DNA of 64,000 nt from Halorussus caseinilyticus (GTDB lineage Archaea; Halobacteriota; Halobacteria; Halobacteriales; Haladaptataceae): positions 2,170,001-2,234,000 of the forward strand of contig NZ_CP119809.1 of the NCBI RefSeq assembly GCF_029338395.1, written 5' to 3'. Shown in pieces: positions 61,101 to 64,000 of the stretch. The position numbers and the translations under genes are program-made. The notes under the pieces are model-generated. The model worked only from the letters and a program-made list of their open reading frames with translations, had not been told where the DNA came from and did no database searches. How positions within the stretch are numbered: the first letter of the stretch is position 1; each line of letters starts with the position of its first letter.

Positions 61101-61417
61101 TCGGAGAGTTCCGCGGTGACGTTCAGACCCGTCTGGCCCCCGAGTCCGGCGATAACGCCGTCGGGGTTCTCCTTCCGGACGATTTCGGCGATGGCTTCGG
61201 TGGTGATGGGTTCGATGTACACCTCGTCGGCCATCTCGGGGTCGGTCATGATGGTCGCGGGGTTGGAGTTGACCAACACGACTCGCGCGCCCTCCTCCTG
61301 AAGCGCGCGGCAGGCCTGCGCGCCGGAGTAGTCGAACTCCGCGGCCTGTCCGATTTGGATTGGCCCGCTACCGATGAGCAGAATCGTGCGTCCCTCGCCT
61401 ACGGTTTCCTCGGTCAT
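58139..61417 (-). CDS. carB: carbamoyl-phosphate synthase large subunit
   Basis: 1092 residues, full length. Both ATP-grasp halves are present: [20 protein letters not shown] and [20 protein letters not shown] open the two synthase units, with [17 protein letters not shown] and [19 protein letters not shown] in each. The C-terminal MGS-like allosteric domain ends [10 protein letters not shown]. It makes carbamoyl phosphate from bicarbonate, ATP and ammonia supplied by CarA for pyrimidine and arginine synthesis. The start [14 protein letters not shown] at 61417 is used; carA is not in the window. Its 3' end has been duplicated at 56.5 kb. Confidence 0.95.
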   Translation of the reverse strand: [1092 protein letters not shown]

Positions 61418-61883
61418 CTGTTGGTAGTTGGAAGTTCGCTCATCGTAATAAATCCGACGATGAGTTACGAGTCTCGGAACTTGGTTTCGAAATTCGTATT
61501 CGGTCGCTCGCAAGCGCGCTGGCGCGCTCCGACGCGCGCCAGCGCACGTACGCCCGACGAATTACGAAGTGCGCTCGATGGGTCGGTCCACGGGGTGCGC
61601 TCGGTGGGTCGGCCGACAGGCACACCCGGCGGTTCGGCCGACGGGGACGCGCTCGGGGTTACAACGCTCCGCTTCGGAGGCAGAACTTCCCGGATTCGTG
61701 CAGACCTTCGGTCAATAAATAAACTACCGCGCGCTCGCGGAACCGAGAGCGCGCGGGCGCTCTCGGGGCGTTCGGCGTCCCGATTCCGGTGGTCCGCGCC
61801 GGGAGAGAAGGGACAACTGAGTGTTTGTATCCCCCGGCGAACTATCGAAGACGATTTTACGTATCCCCGACAACCAGAAGCCA
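61418..61883. other. 466-bp divergent spacer between carB and idi with hairpins
   Basis: I call no gene. It holds two perfect hairpins: GCGCTGGCGCGC/GCGCGCCAGCGC at 61516-61545 (about 100 nt before the carB start) and CCGAGAGCGC/GCGCTCTCGG at 61743-61766 (about 120 nt before idi). Between them lie short GGTCGGCCGAC/GGTTCGGCCGAC repeats. It could include leader structures of either gene. Confidence 0.5.
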
Positions 61884-62471
61884 ATGAGCGCCGACGACAC
61901 GGCGGCAGACGCCGACACACCCACGCCGGAGGACCGCCACGAGAACGCACGCCAGCACGTCGTCGCGGTGGACGCCGACGACGAGAAACAGGAGACCGTC
62001 AACCGACTCGACGCACACACCGGCGACGGCATCCGTCACCGAGCGTTCACCTCGCTGGTGTTCGACGGCGACGGCAACATCCTGCTGGCCCAGCGCGCGC
62101 CCGACAAGCGCCTGTGGGGAACGTGGTGGGACGGCACCGTCGCCTCCCATCCGGTGGAAGGACAGAGCCAAGAGGAAGCGACCCGCCAGCGCCTCGAAGA
62201 AGAGTTGGGCATCACGCCCGACCAGTACGACGACCTGCGCGTGACCGACCGCTTCGAGTACAAGCGCTACTTCGAGAACGCGGGCGTCGAACACGAGGTC
62301 TGTGCCGTGCTGAAACTGACCTTGGACGACCTGTCGCTCGACCCCGACGAGGAGGAGGTCGCGGGTCTGATGTGGGTCCCCTACGAGCGACTCCACGAAC
62401 ACCCCGAGTGGTACCGCCAGTTGCGCCTCTGCCCGTGGTTCGAGATTGCGATGCGGCGGGACTTCGAGTAG
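61884..62471 (+). CDS. idi: isopentenyl-diphosphate delta-isomerase, type I
   Basis: 195 residues. The Nudix-fold isomerase blocks are HRAFTSLVFDGDGNILLAQR, LWGTWWDGTVASHPVEGQSQ with E-x-A-T-R-Q-R-L-E-E-E-L-G, YFENAGVEHEVCAVLKL and HEHPEWYRQLRLCPWFEIAM. It interconverts isopentenyl and dimethylallyl diphosphate for isoprenoid lipids. One difference to check is WWDGTVASHP, where bacterial enzymes have a Cys-containing WTNSCCGHP; a Cys is lacking here, as I recall for haloarchaeal members. ATG at 61884 directly follows a short leader. Confidence 0.85.
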   Translation: MSADDTAADADTPTPEDRHENARQHVVAVDADDEKQETVNRLDAHTGDGIRHRAFTSLVFDGDGNILLAQRAPDKRLWGTWWDGTVASHPVEGQSQEEATRQRLEEELGITPDQYDDLRVTDRFEYKRYFENAGVEHEVCAVLKLTLDDLSLDPDEEEVAGLMWVPYERLHEHPEWYRQLRLCPWFEIAMRRDFE

Positions 62472-62478
62472 GCCGACC

Positions 62479-63132
62479 CTATTCTTCGCGCGAGGCGAGA
62501 CCGGCGAGGTGGCCCGCCTCCTCCACGATTATCTGCTCGACGCCGAGTCTCGCGGCGTTCTCGCTCCCCGGCAGACAGAAGACGACCACGCCGTCCACGA
62601 CGCCCGCGGTGGCGCGCGTGCCGACGACTCGCGTGCCGATTTCGTCGTGAGAGAGCAGTCGGAACAGTTCGCCGAATCCGGGGAGTTCCTTGTCGAAGAG
62701 GGGTTCGACCGCCTCGATGGTCACGTCGTCGGGCGTCACGCCGGTTCCGCCGGTCGTGACCACCACGTCAACGTCGCCGCGGCCGACTAGGGCGTCGATA
62801 GACCCCTGCACGCCGTCGTAACTGTCGTCGATGAGGTCGCGGCTAACCACCTTGTGCCCGGCGTCTTCGAGTCCGGCGACGATGGCGTCCCCTGCGGGGT
62901 CCTCGGAGAGACTCCGCGAGGAGGAGACGGTGACGACCGCCGCGCCGAGCGAATCCACGTCGTGGGCGTGGTGGCCGTGGTCGGCGTGCTGGTGGTCGTC
63001 GCTCCCGTCGTGACCTGTGGAGTCGTCGTGGCCCCCGCCGTCGTCGCTGTCGGACGGTGGCGAGTCTCGGTCGTCCTCGTCGTCCTCGTCGTCACGTCCG
63101 CGCCGCGTGTCGCGCGATTGGAAATCGACCAT
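62479..63132 (-). CDS. moaB: MoaB/MogA-type molybdopterin biosynthesis protein
   Basis: 217 residues. The N-terminal 55 residues are low complexity, rich in D, H and S (DDHQHADHGHHAHDVDSLG), an unusual His-rich extension that could bind metal. The catalytic domain has VDVVVTTGGTGVTPDDVTIE and GTRVVGTRATAGVVDGVVVF with CLPGSENAA. The MoaB/MogA family adenylylates molybdopterin before metal insertion. It is convergent with idi. Confidence 0.88.
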   Translation of the reverse strand: MVDFQSRDTRRGRDDEDDEDDRDSPPSDSDDGGGHDDSTGHDGSDDHQHADHGHHAHDVDSLGAAVVTVSSSRSLSEDPAGDAIVAGLEDAGHKVVSRDLIDDSYDGVQGSIDALVGRGDVDVVVTTGGTGVTPDDVTIEAVEPLFDKELPGFGELFRLLSHDEIGTRVVGTRATAGVVDGVVVFCLPGSENAARLGVEQIIVEEAGHLAGLASREE

Positions 63133-63291
63133 ACGCGAGTATTCGGTAGACAGGGCCTTAAATCAACGCCGCGGAGAGCCGCTTCCGTAAGCGTCGTTGT
63201 CCCGTAGAAAAGCTGACTGCTCTCGGGCCTTCCGCCGCAAGAGTGGCCGCGTTGGGATATAGTTTTACCCCGCGAAACCGACGGTGAAGGT

Positions 63292-64000
63292 ATGAAAGCC
63301 GTCCAGTTCAGCGAACACGGGGACCGAAGCGTCATCGACTACGACGAGTTTCCGGACCCGTCGCCGGACCGCGACGAAGTACTGGTAGACGTGAAGGCGG
63401 GCGCACTCAACCACCTCGACGTGTGGACTCGGAAGGGACTGCCGGGAGTGAACCTCGACATGCCTCACATCCCCGGAAGCGACGGGGCGGGCGTCGTCCT
63501 CGAAGTCGGCGAGGACGTGACCCGGTTCGAACCCGGCGACCGGGTGGCGGTATCGGCGGGCGTCTACTGCGGCAAGTGCGAGTACTGTCGCCACGGCGAG
63601 TACTCGATGTGCGTCAACTACCACATCATCGGCGAACACGTCAGGGGCGTCCACAGCGAACGCGCCGCGGTTCCGGAGGACAATCTGGTCGAAGTGCCGT
63701 CGAGCGTCGAGTTCGAAACCGCCGCGGCCGCACCGCTGGTCTTCCAGACCGCGTGGCGGATGCTCCTCAACCGGGGCGGTCTCGACTCCGGTGAGTCGGT
63801 GCTGGTCCTCGGGGCCTCGGGCGGCGTCGGCCACGCCGCGGTCCAAATCGCCGACCACGCTGGCGCGGAGGTGTACGCCACCGCCTCGACCGACGAGAAA
63901 CTGGAGTACGCCGAGGAGGTGGGTGCCGACCACGTTATCAACTACGCCGACGACGACTTCGCCGCCGAGATACGCGAGATGACCGGCAAGCGCGGCGTCG
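63292..64000 (+). CDS. zinc-dependent alcohol dehydrogenase/quinone reductase family (partial)
   Basis: The first 236 residues, running off the right end. It starts MKAVQFSEHGDRSVIDYDEF, with a GroES-like domain (HIPGSDGAGVVLEVGEDVTR), a structural zinc loop (YCGKCEYCRHGEYSMC, four Cys) and the Rossmann motif VLVLGASGGVGHAAVQIADH. It reduces or oxidises an alcohol/ketone with NAD(P). The catalytic Cys of the N-terminal domain is replaced by NHLDVWTRKG, as in the zinc-binding subgroup with Asp at that site. Confidence 0.85.
   Translation, partial: MKAVQFSEHGDRSVIDYDEFPDPSPDRDEVLVDVKAGALNHLDVWTRKGLPGVNLDMPHIPGSDGAGVVLEVGEDVTRFEPGDRVAVSAGVYCGKCEYCRHGEYSMCVNYHIIGEHVRGVHSERAAVPEDNLVEVPSSVEFETAAAAPLVFQTAWRMLLNRGGLDSGESVLVLGASGGVGHAAVQIADHAGAEVYATASTDEKLEYAEEVGADHVINYADDDFAAEIREMTGKRGV

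Overview
The window is haloarchaeal chromosomal DNA (class Halobacteria). The evidence is very high GC, acidic proteins, Tat signals, TATA boxes about 25-30 nt before start codons, and archaeal-specific genes: arcS and tgtA for archaeosine in tRNA, gatD, a MoaD/SAMP-type ubiquitin-like protein and bacterio-opsin-activator-type HTH remnants. I cannot name the genus.

The most unusual part is an AT-richer, gene-dense island from about 1.9 to 23.6 kb. A 13-bp perfect direct repeat (GGCCTCGGCACTC) lies at 1916-1928 and 23594-23606, exactly where composition changes, so I propose it as attL/attR of an integrated 21.7-kb element. The element carries a tyrosine recombinase (9452-10387) with accessory small genes, a prim-pol-type replication protein (11959-13164), a ParB-like protein with two GNAT genes, and much apparent defence cargo. 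The cargo is: a TIR-like protein overlapping a small RipA-type membrane protein; a second membrane-linked TIR-like protein; a HEPN-motif protein; a DUF6884/YaaA-like protein divergent from a GIY-YIG-like nuclease and a DUF262-HNH (GmrSD-like) protein; a two-gene NdpA-like plus polytopic membrane protein operon; and a restriction-modification locus with one methyltransferase between two different PD-(D/E)XK nucleases. Degenerate scraps of a second and perhaps third DUF6884-like gene lie at 16.3 and 11.6 kb.

Before the island (1-1.9 kb) are a partial gene, a PPOX-family protein, a purine phosphoribosyltransferase-like protein and a pRiA4b ORF-3-like protein. After it (23.8-64 kb) is ordinary chromosome. 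In order: glycosyltransferase; MoaD-like protein plus membrane protein; GNAT; exported M23 peptidase; arcS; a frameshifted bat-type relic; tgtA; NUDIX; SPW protein; DUF63 protein; nucleoside phosphorylase; HTH regulator; PfkB kinase; HPP/Usp protein; K+ channel and two TrkA-C proteins; SAMP-like protein; membrane protein; GNAT; gatD; a PIN/HTH toxin-antitoxin-like pair; several membrane proteins and regulators; a tandem-duplicated family of Tat-exported Cys-rich proteins; carB; idi; moaB; and the start of a zinc alcohol dehydrogenase running off the right end.

The chromosomal intergenic spaces hold notable structure: a 15-bp-unit tandem repeat, a 65-bp dispersed repeat, several long perfect hairpins and one palindrome-rich 0.5-kb stretch. 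At 53.9-58.2 kb a chimeric relic joins the 3' end of carB to the 5' end of an HTH gene across a shared 10-bp sequence, which records a tandem duplication. I saw no tRNA, rRNA, CRISPR array or intact transposase.
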